A DNA stretch of 64,000 nt from NCBI RefSeq assembly GCF_002453355.1, contig NZ_DKGQ01000020.1:1-64000 (forward strand). The letters run 5' to 3'. The DNA comes from Psychrobacter sp. UBA6766 (GTDB lineage Bacteria > Pseudomonadota > Gammaproteobacteria > Pseudomonadales > Moraxellaceae). Shown here piece after piece: positions 15,786 through 25,838 of the stretch. The notes under the pieces were generated by a model that saw only the letters and a list, made by a program, of their open reading frames with translations, was not told the origin of the DNA and made no database searches. Numbering within the stretch: position 1 is the stretch's first letter; each line of letters begins with the position of its first letter. The translations under genes were made by a program, and so were the position numbers.

Positions 15786-16331
15786 ATGATGAAAAAATTA
15801 ATCATAGGCTCAGTACTTGCACTTTCTAGCGTTCTAACCGTGACGGGTTGTACCAGTGTCAACGCCACGACTGATACGACGTCAGCAACGCCAACAACGA
15901 CCAGCATGCAAAAGCAGCATAAATCTGGAATGAAAGACGGCATGCGTAAAGGTGGTATGAGAGGCCCAATGGCACAGCTAGATTTAACAGCGACGCAGCA
16001 AGCGCAAATTAAAGCCATTATGCAAGAAAAATACAGTGGTCACAAAAACGATCGTAGCAAATATCAAGCAGAACGCGCACAAATGCAACAACAAATGCAG
16101 GCGTTGACCAATGCAAAAGCTTTAGACAGTGCGGCTGTCAACCGCCTAGCCGATCAACAAGCGGCAAAAACCAAGCAGCGCTTTATTGAACGCGTGCAAA
16201 CCGAGCATGCGATCGCGCAAGTCCTAACCCCTGAACAGCGTCAAAAAATGGCACAATTAAAGTCAGAAAGAAAAGCAAAAGGTCATCATGGTTCAAAACA
16301 CCGCCCAATGCGCGGCAAAAACCCACAATAA
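15786..16331 (+). CDS. CpxP/Spy-like periplasmic LTxxQ-motif protein
   Basis: Family members are periplasmic chaperones or feedback inhibitors of CpxA. The 181-residue product starts with a lipoprotein-like signal (VTGCTS, Cys near 22-23), then a basic, Met-rich linker (SGMKDGMRKGGMRGPM). It carries two LTxxQ boxes, LDLTATQQAQIK and VLTPEQRQKM, with a helical Q/A-rich stretch between them and a basic, His-rich tail (KGHHGSKHRPMRGK) that may bind metal or nucleic acid. Two tandem ATGs (15786, 15789) could both start; AAGG lies 5 or 8 bases before them. The divergent arrangement with the CpxRA-like pair matches the enterobacterial cpxP-cpxRA layout. Confidence 0.82.
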   Translation: MMKKLIIGSVLALSSVLTVTGCTSVNATTDTTSATPTTTSMQKQHKSGMKDGMRKGGMRGPMAQLDLTATQQAQIKAIMQEKYSGHKNDRSKYQAERAQMQQQMQALTNAKALDSAAVNRLADQQAAKTKQRFIERVQTEHAIAQVLTPEQRQKMAQLKSERKAKGHHGSKHRPMRGKNPQ

Positions 16332-16389
16332 GGTTTGTCATTGACTGCCATGCTTTAACGAGAAATGTTATATTTAAAAAATATATCCT

Positions 16390-16423
16390 AAAAAATGCAT
16401 CGGTTAGCCGGTGCGTTTTTTTT
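16390..16423 (+). terminator. Terminator after the CpxP/Spy-like gene
   Basis: AAAAATGCATCGG pairs (with G-T wobbles) with CCGGTGCGTTTTT around a TTAG loop, followed by more T. Confidence 0.75.
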
Positions 16424-16578
16424 GTTCAAAGATAGAATTTAACCTTTAAGTGTAGTGAAATACTGTTATAGTATTTCTAATTAAAAAAGTAGCCGGTATA
16501 CTATATTTATGCTTATTTGTTAACCGTATTGGCTATTTTTTCCTTAACCTTACCCACCCTCGTAAAAAGGACTTTGCG

Positions 16579-18513
16579 ATGTTAACTTTGTTTTCTTCTT
16601 CCCACCCGAGCCAATCTCCAACCCATAAAATAAAATCTGCCGCGGTGATTATCAGCAGCGCCCTGTTAATTTCTGTTTCTACTTATGCCGCAGAAACCAA
16701 TCCTACTAAAGCAAAAAACACCATTAATCCAACCTCGATTAACACCAGTGCCATTAATCTAGCGATTATGACCGACAATCCGATCGTATTGTCTGAAACG
16801 CAGCGTGTGACAATAGCAAAAAACAATACGGTTAAGCCAACAACCAATGCCGCCAAAACCGATCAAGCTATTTACTCAGCTGACGCCATTCATCACCCTG
16901 TTTGGGCAAAAAACGGTATGGTTGCAAGCCAAGAAGCCATCGCCTCTGATGTTGGCTTAAAGATTTTAAAAGATGGTGGCAACGCTGTTGATGCTGCCGT
17001 TGCTGTTGGCTTTGCGTTAGCCGTCACGTTACCGCGTGCAGGTAATATCGGCGGTGGTGGTTTTATGATGATTTATGATGCCAAGCAAGGTAAAACGGTG
17101 GCGCTTGATTATCGCGAAAAAGCTCCAAGTAGCGCTTCTCGTGATATGTATCTTGATAAAGACGGCAATGCGGTTAGTGATTTATCCCGTTATCATGGCC
17201 TAGCCGTTGGCGTTCCGGGGACGGTAGCAGGATTACTCAAAGCGTTAGACGATCACGGCACCATGAACCGCGGGCAAGTCATGGCGCCAGCGATTGCGTT
17301 AGCTGAAAATGGTATTGAAGTTACCGCTGGCTTGTCCGAATCGCTAGAAGCCTTGAGTGATCGTTTGCAAAAATGGCCAAGTACCAAAAAGATATTTTTT
17401 AAGCCAGACGGCAGTGCCTATCAGCCAGGTGAACTACTACGTCAGCCGGATCTGGCAAAATCCCTTAAATTGATTGCCGCAAAAGGGTCTGACGGTTTTT
17501 ATAAAGGAGAAACAGCACGTAAATTGGTTAAAGCCGTCAATGAGGCTGGCGGCAATATGAGCTTGCAAGACTTAGTCAATTATGAGGCTATCGCTCGTAA
17601 GCCAGTCAGAGGCGAGTATCGCGGTTATGAGATTGTCTCGATGCCGCCCCCATCTTCAGGCGGTATTCATATCGTGCAAATCTTAAATATCTTGGAAGGT
17701 TATCCGTTAAAAGACTATGGTCAAAATAGCGCGCAGACCATTCATTTAATGGCAGAGGCCATGCAGCTTGCTTACGCCGATCGCGCCGAGTATTTAGGGG
17801 ATTCTGACTTTATTGATGTTCCTGCCAGCGGATTAACCTCACAAGCTTATGCCGATAAACTGCGCAGTTTAATTAATCCAAACAAAGCCACACCTGCTTC
17901 TACCGTCAAGGCCAACAATCCATTACCGTATGAGAGTGATCAAACCACGCACTTTTCTATTGTTGATAAAGACGGCAATGCGGTGGCCAATACCTATACG
18001 CTGAACTTCTCTTATGGAACTGGGCTTGTCGCTGAAGGTACGGGGATTTTATTAAACAATGAAATGGATGATTTTTCTGCGAAACCTGGAGTTGCTAATG
18101 CTTATGGCTTAATCGGCGGCGATGCGAATGCGGTCGAAGCTAATAAGCGACCGTTATCTTCAATGAGTCCAACTTTTGTATTTAAAGACAGCAAGCCTTA
18201 TATCGTTACTGGAAGCCCGGGGGGCAGCCGCATTATCACGACTGTCACGCAAGTCATCTCAAACGTCATTGACCACGATATGAATATCGCTGAGGCTACC
18301 CATGCACCGCGTATTCATGACCAATGGCTTCCCGATGAGATTCGTATCGAGAAAGCACTAAATGTCGATACGATTAAAAAATTGGAGTCTATGGGACATA
18401 AAGTCAGCCCGCAGGAAGCAATGGGTTCAACGCAGTCGATTATGATGACGCCAAATGGCGTTTATGGCTCTTCTGATCCGCGTATTGTTGATGCGGCGGT
18501 GGTGGGATATTGA
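16579..18513 (+). CDS. ggt: Periplasmic gamma-glutamyltransferase
   Basis: Cleaves and transfers the gamma-glutamyl group of glutathione and related peptides. The 644-residue precursor has an export signal ending near ISVSTYAAET, a roughly 80-residue low-conservation spacer, and then the large subunit (GMVASQEAIASDVGLKIL, GGNAVDAAVAVGFAL, GNIGGGGFMMIY). The autoprocessing threonine that begins the small subunit is T457 in QTTHFSIVDKDGNAV. Small-subunit motifs MDDFSAKPG, SSMSPTFVF and GSPGGSRI are intact. AAAAGGA lies upstream of the ATG. It is single-gene, between the CpxP-like gene and a convergent acetyltransferase. Confidence 0.95.
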   Translation: MLTLFSSSHPSQSPTHKIKSAAVIISSALLISVSTYAAETNPTKAKNTINPTSINTSAINLAIMTDNPIVLSETQRVTIAKNNTVKPTTNAAKTDQAIYSADAIHHPVWAKNGMVASQEAIASDVGLKILKDGGNAVDAAVAVGFALAVTLPRAGNIGGGGFMMIYDAKQGKTVALDYREKAPSSASRDMYLDKDGNAVSDLSRYHGLAVGVPGTVAGLLKALDDHGTMNRGQVMAPAIALAENGIEVTAGLSESLEALSDRLQKWPSTKKIFFKPDGSAYQPGELLRQPDLAKSLKLIAAKGSDGFYKGETARKLVKAVNEAGGNMSLQDLVNYEAIARKPVRGEYRGYEIVSMPPPSSGGIHIVQILNILEGYPLKDYGQNSAQTIHLMAEAMQLAYADRAEYLGDSDFIDVPASGLTSQAYADKLRSLINPNKATPASTVKANNPLPYESDQTTHFSIVDKDGNAVANTYTLNFSYGTGLVAEGTGILLNNEMDDFSAKPGVANAYGLIGGDANAVEANKRPLSSMSPTFVFKDSKPYIVTGSPGGSRIITTVTQVISNVIDHDMNIAEATHAPRIHDQWLPDEIRIEKALNVDTIKKLESMGHKVSPQEAMGSTQSIMMTPNGVYGSSDPRIVDAAVVGY

Positions 18514-18546
18514 TATAAATTCTTATTTTTCAAACAATTATTATAA

Positions 18547-18579
18547 AAAGCGCTCCACGTTTTTAATGTAGAGCGCTTT
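18547..18579. terminator. Bidirectional hairpin shared by ggt and the GNAT gene
   Basis: AAAGCGCTC-CAC pairs with GTA-GAGCGCTTT. The stop codon of the minus-strand GNAT gene (18563-18565) lies in the loop, so this terminator overlaps the last codons of that gene. Confidence 0.8.
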
Positions 18580-19078
18580 CTATCATTTTAATATCCACTA
18601 TTTTGGTATCTTCAAACCATTCTTCACGAATTTCCTTACTCTGTATAAATCCATGCTGACTATAAAATTTAATAGCAGATATATTATTCTTTAGCACCCA
18701 TAAACTTAAACTAAAATCAAGGTGACTCTCCCGAATATGGTTTAATGCTACATTCATTAGTTGACTACCAATCCCTAATCTTTGATATTCAGGCAAAATA
18801 TATAAAGTAGTGATTTCATAGCTATTACCTTCATTAAAGCATCCGATGAAGCCTAAAGCTATATGATTATTTCCTTCTCTACAATCGTAAGCTATCCAAA
18901 CACTGACATTAGGATGGGCGATCACTTCTTTCCACATTTCCTTTTTATGAGATAAGATGTTTTTATCAGCAATATAAGATTTAGGTAACAGTGTTGAATA
19001 AGCAAAGTTCGAGCTAGAAAAATGAATGTTAGCAATGTCTATATAATCTTTTTGTTTCGCTTTACAAACCCGTACCAT
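18563..19078 (-). CDS. GNAT-family N-acetyltransferase
   Basis: Transfers an acetyl group from acetyl-CoA to an unknown amine. The 171 residues show the GNAT fold: LYILPEYQRLGIGSQLM (acetyl-CoA-binding Q/RxxGxG/A, here RLGIGS) and the C-terminal LWVLKNNISAIKFYSQHGF. GAGGAG just before ATG 19078 decides the start; an upstream in-frame ATG would add 25 residues with no ribosome site. Codons are clearly more AT-rich than in ggt and dnaE on either side, suggesting later arrival. Substrate not predictable. Confidence 0.85.
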   Translation of the reverse strand: MVRVCKAKQKDYIDIANIHFSSSNFAYSTLLPKSYIADKNILSHKKEMWKEVIAHPNVSVWIAYDCREGNNHIALGFIGCFNEGNSYEITTLYILPEYQRLGIGSQLMNVALNHIRESHLDFSLSLWVLKNNISAIKFYSQHGFIQSKEIREEWFEDTKIVDIKMIESALH

Positions 19079-19368
19079 ATTCTTCTCCTCAAAACATACT
19101 TGTGTTTGAACAATTTTTAATTGTAAGTTTAAAAATATTAATCTATAAAACACAAGTTTATTATTATCTTATGAATGTCATTATAGGTTTGACGCTCTTA
19201 AACTATGGCTGAAATACGCAAATAATGCTATTATTGACGACCAACTTTAAAGGCTCAAAACATCAATTTTTGCGTCCTACTCCTTCTCAAGAAACATAAC
19301 ATATTGATAATAAAAATTTTATCATCATACAACTTATTCCCTTTTGATTGCACCAGTAAGAGTCTTCT

Positions 19369-22300
19369 ATGGCATTTGTACATCTTGGTATACACAGCGA
19401 ATATTCCATTACCGATTCTATCGTGCGTATTAAACCGCTGATCAAAGCGGCAGCGGCAGACAATCAAAGCGCGCTGGCATTGACCGATTTATCTAACCTG
19501 TATGCGACGGTGAAGTTTTACCGTGCTTGCTTGGGTGCGGGCATCAAGCCTATTATCGGTAGTGAAATTATTATGGATAATGAGGACACGCGATTGGTGC
19601 TGCTGGCGATGGACAATGAAGGCTATCAAAATATCACCCGAATCGTGTCGCTTGGATTTACCGAAGGGCGCGCCGATGCTGCTAATCATGGGGTGCCAGT
19701 GGTTCAGCGTCGCCATGTTCTGGAGCATGCGGCAGGTGTCATTGTATTATTTACTGAAAAATCCGATGTTGGTCAGGCACTCGTTAGTTCTATGCCAGAA
19801 AAAGCCGAAGAGTTGCTGACTGAATGGAAATCCCAGTTCGATGATCGCTTGTATTTTGCTATCAAACGCACCAATCGCTCAGGCGAAGATGCTTTTATTA
19901 AAGCGGCTATTCATGCCGGTGCCAAGCATCGCATTCCTATTGTTGCTCACAACGATGTGCGCTTTTTAGAGCAAGACGATTTTGACGCTCACGAAGCGCG
20001 CGTTTGTATCGCAGGCTCTTACGTCCTTGCCGACCCTAATCGTCCACGGCTGTATTCAGATGAACAGTATCTAAAAACACAACAGGAAATGGAGGCGCTG
20101 TTTGCTGATATTCCGCAGGTAATTGACAATACCTTACGTTTAGCCACTCGCTGTAATGTGACTTTGACCCTTGGTATTAATGTACTTCCTGAATTTCCCG
20201 TGCCCGAAGGCGAAACGATTGAATCGTTTTTCCGTGCAGAATCAAAGCACGGCCTTGATAGGCGGCTTGACAGACTGTTTCCTGTTGCCGAACGCTCAGA
20301 TAATTGGCATGAGTTTCGCCAAAAGTACGATGAGCGCCTAGAGTATGAGCTTGAAGTTATCTTATCTATGGGCTTCCCCGGTTATTTCTTAATCGTCATG
20401 GACTTTATCCGCTGGGCAAAAGCTAATGGCGTACCCGTTGGACCCGGTCGTGGTTCAGGTGCAGGCTCGCTCGTTGCTTATGCGCTAAATATTACTGACC
20501 TCGACCCAATTCATTACGACTTGTTATTTGAGCGCTTCTTAAATCCTGAACGTGTTTCAATGCCCGATTTCGATATTGACTTTTGTATTGAAGGTCGTGA
20601 CCGCGTGATTGATTATGTCGCGCAAACTTATGGCCGTGAAGCAGTCTCGCAAATCATCACCTTTGGTACCATGGCAGCAAAAGCGGTGGTACGAGACGTG
20701 GCGCGGGTACAAAGCAAATCATACTTTTTAGCCAATAAAATATCCAAACTGATTCCAAAAACGCCGGGGATTACGCTTAGCCAAGCACTTGAGCAAGAGC
20801 CACAGCTTAAAGACTTAATCTCCAATCCTGACAACATGGATTATGAAGATGCCATTGAGATTTGGGAGATGGCGATTAAGCTGGAAGGTGTCTGTCGAAA
20901 CGTCGGAAAACATGCTGGTGGCGTGCTGATTGCGCCGCATAAAATCACCGATTTCAGTGCCATTTACTGTGATGACGAAGGTCACCGCGTCAGTCAATTT
21001 GATAAAGACGACGTCGAAGCCGTTGGTTTGGTAAAATTTGACTTTTTAGGTCTGCGTAACCTAACGGTCATTAACGCCGCGGTGGAAAATATCAACCTGC
21101 GCCGAGCTAAAGAAGGCAAAGAGGCGTTAATATTAGAAGACTTACCGCTAGATGACAAAAAAGCCTATAAGCTGTTGCAAGAAGCCAAAACCACGGCCGT
21201 CTTTCAGTTAGAAAGTATGGGAATGAAAAAGTATTTGGCGAAATTACAACCGACAAATATCGAAGACGTCATCGCCATGTGTGCGCTCTATCGTCCCGGT
21301 CCGCTCGATGCGGGCATGGTCGAGATGTATATCGACCGAAAGCATGGCCGCGAGGAAGTTATCTATGACCATCCAAACCTTGAGCCAATTTTAGAAAACA
21401 CCAACGGCGTTATTGTTTATCAAGAACAAGTGATGCAGATTTCACAGGTTATGGCTGGTTATAGCTTGGGTGGTGCGGACATGCTACGTCGAGCGATGGG
21501 GAAGAAAAAACCTGAAGAAATGGCCAAACAGCGCGATATTTTCGTCACGGGTGCCACCTCGCAAGGTATTGATGAAACGACATCGGGCGGCGTCTTTGAC
21601 TTAATGGAAAAATTTGCTGGCTATGGTTTTAACCGCTCGCATTCTGCCGCTTATGGCGTGCTTGCTTATCAGACCGCTTATCTAAAGCAATACTACCCTG
21701 CCGAATTTATGGCAGCGGTATTAACGTCTGATATGAACAACACTGATAACGTGGTGTTCTTTATCAATGATTGCCGTGAAAACTTCAGTTTAACCGTTGT
21801 TAATCCGTCAGTCAATCGCAGTGAATGGCATTTTGTTGCTGATACGCCGACCAATATCATTTATGGCTTGGGTGCAATTAAAGGCGTAGGTGAAGGTGCG
21901 GTTGAGTCTATCGTTGAGGCGCGCCGCACGGATGGGCCATTTAAAGATTTATACGATTTTTGCCGCCGCGTTGATATTAAAAAGGTCAATAAACGTACCC
22001 TTGAAGCCTTGGTCAGTGCGGGCTGTTTTGATGATTTTGCTGCAACTTTACGACCTGACTTGCCAGCCGATGAAGCGTACGAGATTCGCGGTGCGCTAAT
22101 GAGCCAGTTGCCAAGCGCCGTTCAAGCGGCCGAGCAAGACCGCCAAAACCGTGAAATCGGTATGATGGATTTATTTGGTGAAATGGACGGTGTAGTTGCT
22201 GCGCCGCCACTCGTCATGACGCCAGAGCTGATTTGGGGTGATAAACATCGTCTAAAAGCGGAAAAAAACACCTTAGGGTTATACTTAACCGGGCACCCTA

Positions 22301-23085
22301 TCGATGAATATCGTGAAGAGCTCAAACGTTATACCTCAGGCGCTCGTCTCGATAAGCTGACGGACACTGGTTATAACGGTAGCTGTTACTTTGCAGGCTT
22401 GATTATCGATATCGCCAATTTTGGAACGCGTAACGTCATTACCTTGGACGATGGCACCTCAAGATTGGAGGTTAGCTGTTATGCTGAGCGCTTTAATCGA
22501 GTGAAAGAGCACTTAAAAATTGACGAAGTTGTCGTTATTAAAGGCAGTATTCGTGAACGTGATGGACGCTTATTTGCCCGTCTTGATAATGCCATAAGCA
22601 TGGTTGATGCGCGTCTACGTTGGTTGAAGAAAATTAGTATCAAAGTCCATGGCAGCGACATTAACCTACTCACACGAATGCAGCCACTACTCAAATCTGC
22701 CCAAGCAGATATCATTCCTGCACCGCGCTTGTCTTACCACGATGAGCAGGACGAACAGGGTAACAATGGAAGTGGTAGCGGCGCTTACGACCCATCTATG
22801 GGCGGCAGCTTATATGACGAAAACGGCAATGATTTATTGGCGCTAGAAAATGATATGCATCAAGATGCGTTTCGTCAAAATGACAGCTACGCTAATAATG
22901 CCTTTAGTAATACAGACGACTCTATTAACGATAACTGCTTACCACTTGGGCTAAGCATTTATGAAGAATACGGCATTGCCAATGTCGGGCTATCTGAGCA
23001 TTGGCGCGTCTACCCTAACGATGATAATTTACAGCAATTAAAGAGTATGGTGAGTGAAGACAATTTGCATTTTCATTATAGTTAG
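19369..23085 (+). CDS. dnaE: DNA polymerase III alpha subunit
   Basis: Replicative polymerase catalytic subunit, 1238 residues (E. coli form about 1160). Domains in order: PHP (FVHLGIHSEYSITDS, about 1-270); palm with catalytic D400 and D402 in PDFDIDF and D558 in VKFDFLGL; GPGRGSGAGSLVAYAL; fingers; tandem helix-hairpin-helix; then an OB fold (ITLDDGTSRLEVSCYAERF). The internal clamp-binding site appears as MMDLF (932-936), a variant of the QxxLF consensus. An acidic, Asn/Asp-rich insertion at about 1120-1185 near the C-terminus accounts for much of the extra length. An upstream AGTAAGAG is the likely ribosome site. Single-gene unit. Confidence 0.97.
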   Translation: MAFVHLGIHSEYSITDSIVRIKPLIKAAAADNQSALALTDLSNLYATVKFYRACLGAGIKPIIGSEIIMDNEDTRLVLLAMDNEGYQNITRIVSLGFTEGRADAANHGVPVVQRRHVLEHAAGVIVLFTEKSDVGQALVSSMPEKAEELLTEWKSQFDDRLYFAIKRTNRSGEDAFIKAAIHAGAKHRIPIVAHNDVRFLEQDDFDAHEARVCIAGSYVLADPNRPRLYSDEQYLKTQQEMEALFADIPQVIDNTLRLATRCNVTLTLGINVLPEFPVPEGETIESFFRAESKHGLDRRLDRLFPVAERSDNWHEFRQKYDERLEYELEVILSMGFPGYFLIVMDFIRWAKANGVPVGPGRGSGAGSLVAYALNITDLDPIHYDLLFERFLNPERVSMPDFDIDFCIEGRDRVIDYVAQTYGREAVSQIITFGTMAAKAVVRDVARVQSKSYFLANKISKLIPKTPGITLSQALEQEPQLKDLISNPDNMDYEDAIEIWEMAIKLEGVCRNVGKHAGGVLIAPHKITDFSAIYCDDEGHRVSQFDKDDVEAVGLVKFDFLGLRNLTVINAAVENINLRRAKEGKEALILEDLPLDDKKAYKLLQEAKTTAVFQLESMGMKKYLAKLQPTNIEDVIAMCALYRPGPLDAGMVEMYIDRKHGREEVIYDHPNLEPILENTNGVIVYQEQVMQISQVMAGYSLGGADMLRRAMGKKKPEEMAKQRDIFVTGATSQGIDETTSGGVFDLMEKFAGYGFNRSHSAAYGVLAYQTAYLKQYYPAEFMAAVLTSDMNNTDNVVFFINDCRENFSLTVVNPSVNRSEWHFVADTPTNIIYGLGAIKGVGEGAVESIVEARRTDGPFKDLYDFCRRVDIKKVNKRTLEALVSAGCFDDFAATLRPDLPADEAYEIRGALMSQLPSAVQAAEQDRQNREIGMMDLFGEMDGVVAAPPLVMTPELIWGDKHRLKAEKNTLGLYLTGHPIDEYREELKRYTSGARLDKLTDTGYNGSCYFAGLIIDIANFGTRNVITLDDGTSRLEVSCYAERFNRVKEHLKIDEVVVIKGSIRERDGRLFARLDNAISMVDARLRWLKKISIKVHGSDINLLTRMQPLLKSAQADIIPAPRLSYHDEQDEQGNNGSGSGAYDPSMGGSLYDENGNDLLALENDMHQDAFRQNDSYANNAFSNTDDSINDNCLPLGLSIYEEYGIANVGLSEHWRVYPNDDNLQQLKSMVSEDNLHFHYS

Positions 23086-23214
23086 CACGATCGTTACTAG
23101 AATAGTCGTTACAGGTTAATAAACTTATTTTACCGTTAACCCCTTTAGTTGTATTAAAAATCTTATTATTTTTGACTCAACTGCTTTAACTTTTCATATA
23201 TTGGACACTTTACT

Positions 23215-23592
23215 ATGGCTGAAAATTCGAATAATACCCCTGCCAACATTGACGATGAAATTATCGATACCGAGCAGTTTGAAGATATGCGCGATTTACT
23301 AGAAGAAGATTTTGTTGATTTGATTCAAGTTTATTTTACCGACAGCCACGAGCGCATTGCCAAACTAAGACACACACAACAAGATGAGGATAACGCCAAT
23401 GGCTATGAGATAGCTCATGCGCTAAAGGGTGCCAGTGCCAATTTAGGCGCGACTCAATTGACCCGTCTTAGTAGCCAATTACAAGAAGCTTGCCGTGAGC
23501 GCCTCATTGGCGAACAAGCTGAACTGATTGAAGAAGTCTCAGCGGCCTTGCACCGGGCTGAACAAGAAATCAAACAAAGACTGGGGCTATAA
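23215..23592 (+). CDS. Orphan HPt (histidine phosphotransfer) domain protein
   Basis: A phosphorelay intermediate of 125 residues. The acceptor His lies in EIAHALKGASANLGATQL, the standard HPt helix, with a second helix LSSQLQEACRE. The N-terminus is acidic (DDEIIDTEQFEDMRDLLEEDF). No histidine kinase or receiver is next to it, so its partners are encoded elsewhere. Its stop and the trmJ start overlap (TAATG), so the two are translated together, which is an odd pairing of signalling and tRNA modification. No strong ribosome site; GGACAC lies upstream of the ATG. Confidence 0.85.
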   Translation: MAENSNNTPANIDDEIIDTEQFEDMRDLLEEDFVDLIQVYFTDSHERIAKLRHTQQDEDNANGYEIAHALKGASANLGATQLTRLSSQLQEACRERLIGEQAELIEEVSAALHRAEQEIKQRLGL

Positions 23593-24479
23593 TGCATAAC
23601 GATTCTGCCTCAACCTTAGTGCCTTCAACTTCAACCGTTAGTCATACGGTAAGCGATTACCTAACTTGCTTACAAATTGTCATGGTCAATACCACCTTAC
23701 CTGCCAATATTGGCTCAGCCGCTCGCGCCATGCATACGATGGGGTTATCGCGTCTGACGGTTGTCGATCCAAAGCTGCCCATTGATGAAACCAGCATTTC
23801 GCACGCAGCAGGCGGTAGTGAATTGCTTTCTTTAGCGACCATAACTCCGACGCTCGAATCAGCAATAGCGGACTGTCAGCTCGTGTTTGCTGCTAGCAGC
23901 CGTAATCGTCATATGCCGCGCCCGGTAGTGACTCCAACGCAAGCTGCCAAAATCATGTTTGACTTTATCGATAAGCAAACTGCTCTTAATTTAGCCAATG
24001 ACAGTGGAAGTACGCAATCTATCAGTAAGCCTCATATCGCCATTTTATTTGGCCGTGAAGATCGCGGCTTGACCAATGAAGAGCTGGCGTTCGCCGATTA
24101 TCATATTCAAATCGATGCCAATCCTGCTTATCCCGTGCTTAACGTTGCGTCAGCTGTACAAGTGATTGCCAGCTTTATCTTTGCTTATGCGCAGACGCAT
24201 ACTCAAACGACAAGCAGCGATAATATTTCAAGTACAAACGCTCAACCGATGTTAAATGTGCATTTGCGTCAACAGTGGGATGAGCCTGCCATTACCCAAC
24301 AGCAGCTGCAACAGCTTGTTCAGCGCACCACTGATTTGATGGTCCAACGCGGACTTGCAGACAGCGAACATTTAAAATCATTACCAGTGCGGCTGTCGCG
24401 CCTCGGTTCACGCGTTCAGTTAGATCAAAAAGAATACCAGCTATTAAGTGCGGTGATTGCCAAGCTTGCAAAAAGCTAA
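23592..24479 (+). CDS. trmJ: tRNA (cytidine/uridine-2'-O-)-methyltransferase TrmJ
   Basis: SPOUT-class enzyme that 2'-O-methylates the anticodon loop (position 32 in the known family). The 295 residues include NTTLPANIGSAARAMHTMG, LFGREDRGLTNEEL and the knot ending YPVLNVASAVQVIASF, all typical of TrmJ. Family-typical C-terminal helical extension follows. There is a short Ser/Thr/Asn-rich insert near 200-215. Start ATG overlaps the stop of the HPt gene by one base. Confidence 0.92.
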   Translation: MHNDSASTLVPSTSTVSHTVSDYLTCLQIVMVNTTLPANIGSAARAMHTMGLSRLTVVDPKLPIDETSISHAAGGSELLSLATITPTLESAIADCQLVFAASSRNRHMPRPVVTPTQAAKIMFDFIDKQTALNLANDSGSTQSISKPHIAILFGREDRGLTNEELAFADYHIQIDANPAYPVLNVASAVQVIASFIFAYAQTHTQTTSSDNISSTNAQPMLNVHLRQQWDEPAITQQQLQQLVQRTTDLMVQRGLADSEHLKSLPVRLSRLGSRVQLDQKEYQLLSAVIAKLAKS

Positions 24480-24672
24480 AGGTAGTGTCGTCGATACTTA
24501 TATACTGAAATACGCTTATACGCTGAAATAGATGGATATGAGTTTGCGTATCGCTTATCAGTCAACGCTGTATTTTACGACCCAAAGCTGTTATAACCTT
24601 AAGAGATGTCATTGTGATTTTTTTGACAATGTTTTCCTGACAGTATTTTCCTGACAATAGATAGGACGCTTT

Positions 24673-25584
24673 ATGTCATTGCCAACCTCCTTGTTCAAGT
24701 CACTTACCCGTATCAAAAAAGACTTAAAAGAAGATATCGAAGCGGTGTTCAATCGCGACCCTGCGGCGCGTAACAGCCTAGAAGTCCTTTTGACCTACCC
24801 TGGCATCCACGCCCTGATTTTGCATCGCGGCGCGCATTGCCTTTGGCAAAATGAGCAAAAACTGGCAGCGCGTGCCATCTCTTACGGCTCGCGTATCATC
24901 ACTGGCATTGAGATCCATCCTGCGGCCAAAATCGGCAAGCGTTTTTTTATTGACCATGGCGTTGGTGTAGTCATTGGTGAGACGGCTGAGATTGGCAATG
25001 ACGTTACCCTTTATCATGGCGTGACGCTTGGCGGCGTCTCATGGAATAATGGCAAACGCCACCCAACCTTAGAGGACGGTGTCATCGTCGGTGCTGGCGC
25101 TAAAGTGTTAGGGCCATTTACCGTAGGTAAAAATGCCAAGATTGGCTCAAATGCCGTGGTCGTCAAACCCGTTCCTGCGGGTGCAACGATGGTTGGTAGT
25201 GCCGCTCGTATGATTTCAGACCATCATGATGAAAAAGGCAATCCTATTGTTACCAAGGTACAAGACGCCAAACAGCAAGAAAAAGTCGCGCAAGCAGGTA
25301 CAACTGCTGACCAGCAGGAAAAAGACGCTACTTCTAACACTGCACGAGCAACGGCGTTTCAGGCTTATGGGATTGACCCTTCTTCGCAAGATCCAGTTGC
25401 TGAAGCCTTTGCTAAAATGCTCGAACATATTCAACAATCAGAAAACCGTCTTGATCAATTGCAGGCGGCGATGTGCAAGATAGACCCAAACTTTTGTAAA
25501 AAGGAATACGATAAACTGTGCTTAGAAGATTTAGATGTTATTGGCCGTACTGATATGGATGCAGCGGGCACTGAGCAGAAATAA
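24673..25584 (+). CDS. cysE: Serine O-acetyltransferase with long C-terminal tail
   Basis: Makes O-acetylserine for cysteine synthesis. Residues about 1-175 form the short-type SAT: an N-terminal helical part, then left-handed beta-helix hexapeptide repeats ([58 protein letters not shown]). The remaining about 115 residues are a hydrophilic Gln/Ala/Asp-rich tail ([15 protein letters not shown]) ending in a helical segment with cysteines, not needed for the fold. TAGGACGCTTT precedes the ATG. Confidence 0.93.
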   Translation: MSLPTSLFKSLTRIKKDLKEDIEAVFNRDPAARNSLEVLLTYPGIHALILHRGAHCLWQNEQKLAARAISYGSRIITGIEIHPAAKIGKRFFIDHGVGVVIGETAEIGNDVTLYHGVTLGGVSWNNGKRHPTLEDGVIVGAGAKVLGPFTVGKNAKIGSNAVVVKPVPAGATMVGSAARMISDHHDEKGNPIVTKVQDAKQQEKVAQAGTTADQQEKDATSNTARATAFQAYGIDPSSQDPVAEAFAKMLEHIQQSENRLDQLQAAMCKIDPNFCKKEYDKLCLEDLDVIGRTDMDAAGTEQK

Positions 25585-25640
25585 TTGCTAGCTAATAGGA
25601 TTATTGTTAATTTAAAGCTCAGTAGTATTTGTAGTGAGTA

Positions 25641-25667
25641 AAAAAAGAGGCCAGGTAGCCTCTTTTT
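25641..25667 (+). terminator. Terminator after cysE
   Basis: AAAAAGAGGC (25642-25651) pairs with GCCTCTTTTT (25658-25667) around a 6-base loop. Confidence 0.88.
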
Positions 25668-25838
25668 CACTTTAACCAATGAAGAAATAGCGCTTTATTG
25701 ACTAGCTATTCAATAGACAATATTTATAAAAATGACGAGTCAGGCCGCTTTAAAAAACGATAATCACTTTATACTTGAGCTCGCTTCTATCGTATCGACA
25801 TTGGTATATTGCTCGAATAGCCTTCTTAGCTATTCAAT

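Noticed and set aside
25815..25834. Small hairpin (GAATAGC with GCTATTC) just after folK
   Set aside because: Short, without a T run on the minus strand; not enough to call a terminator.
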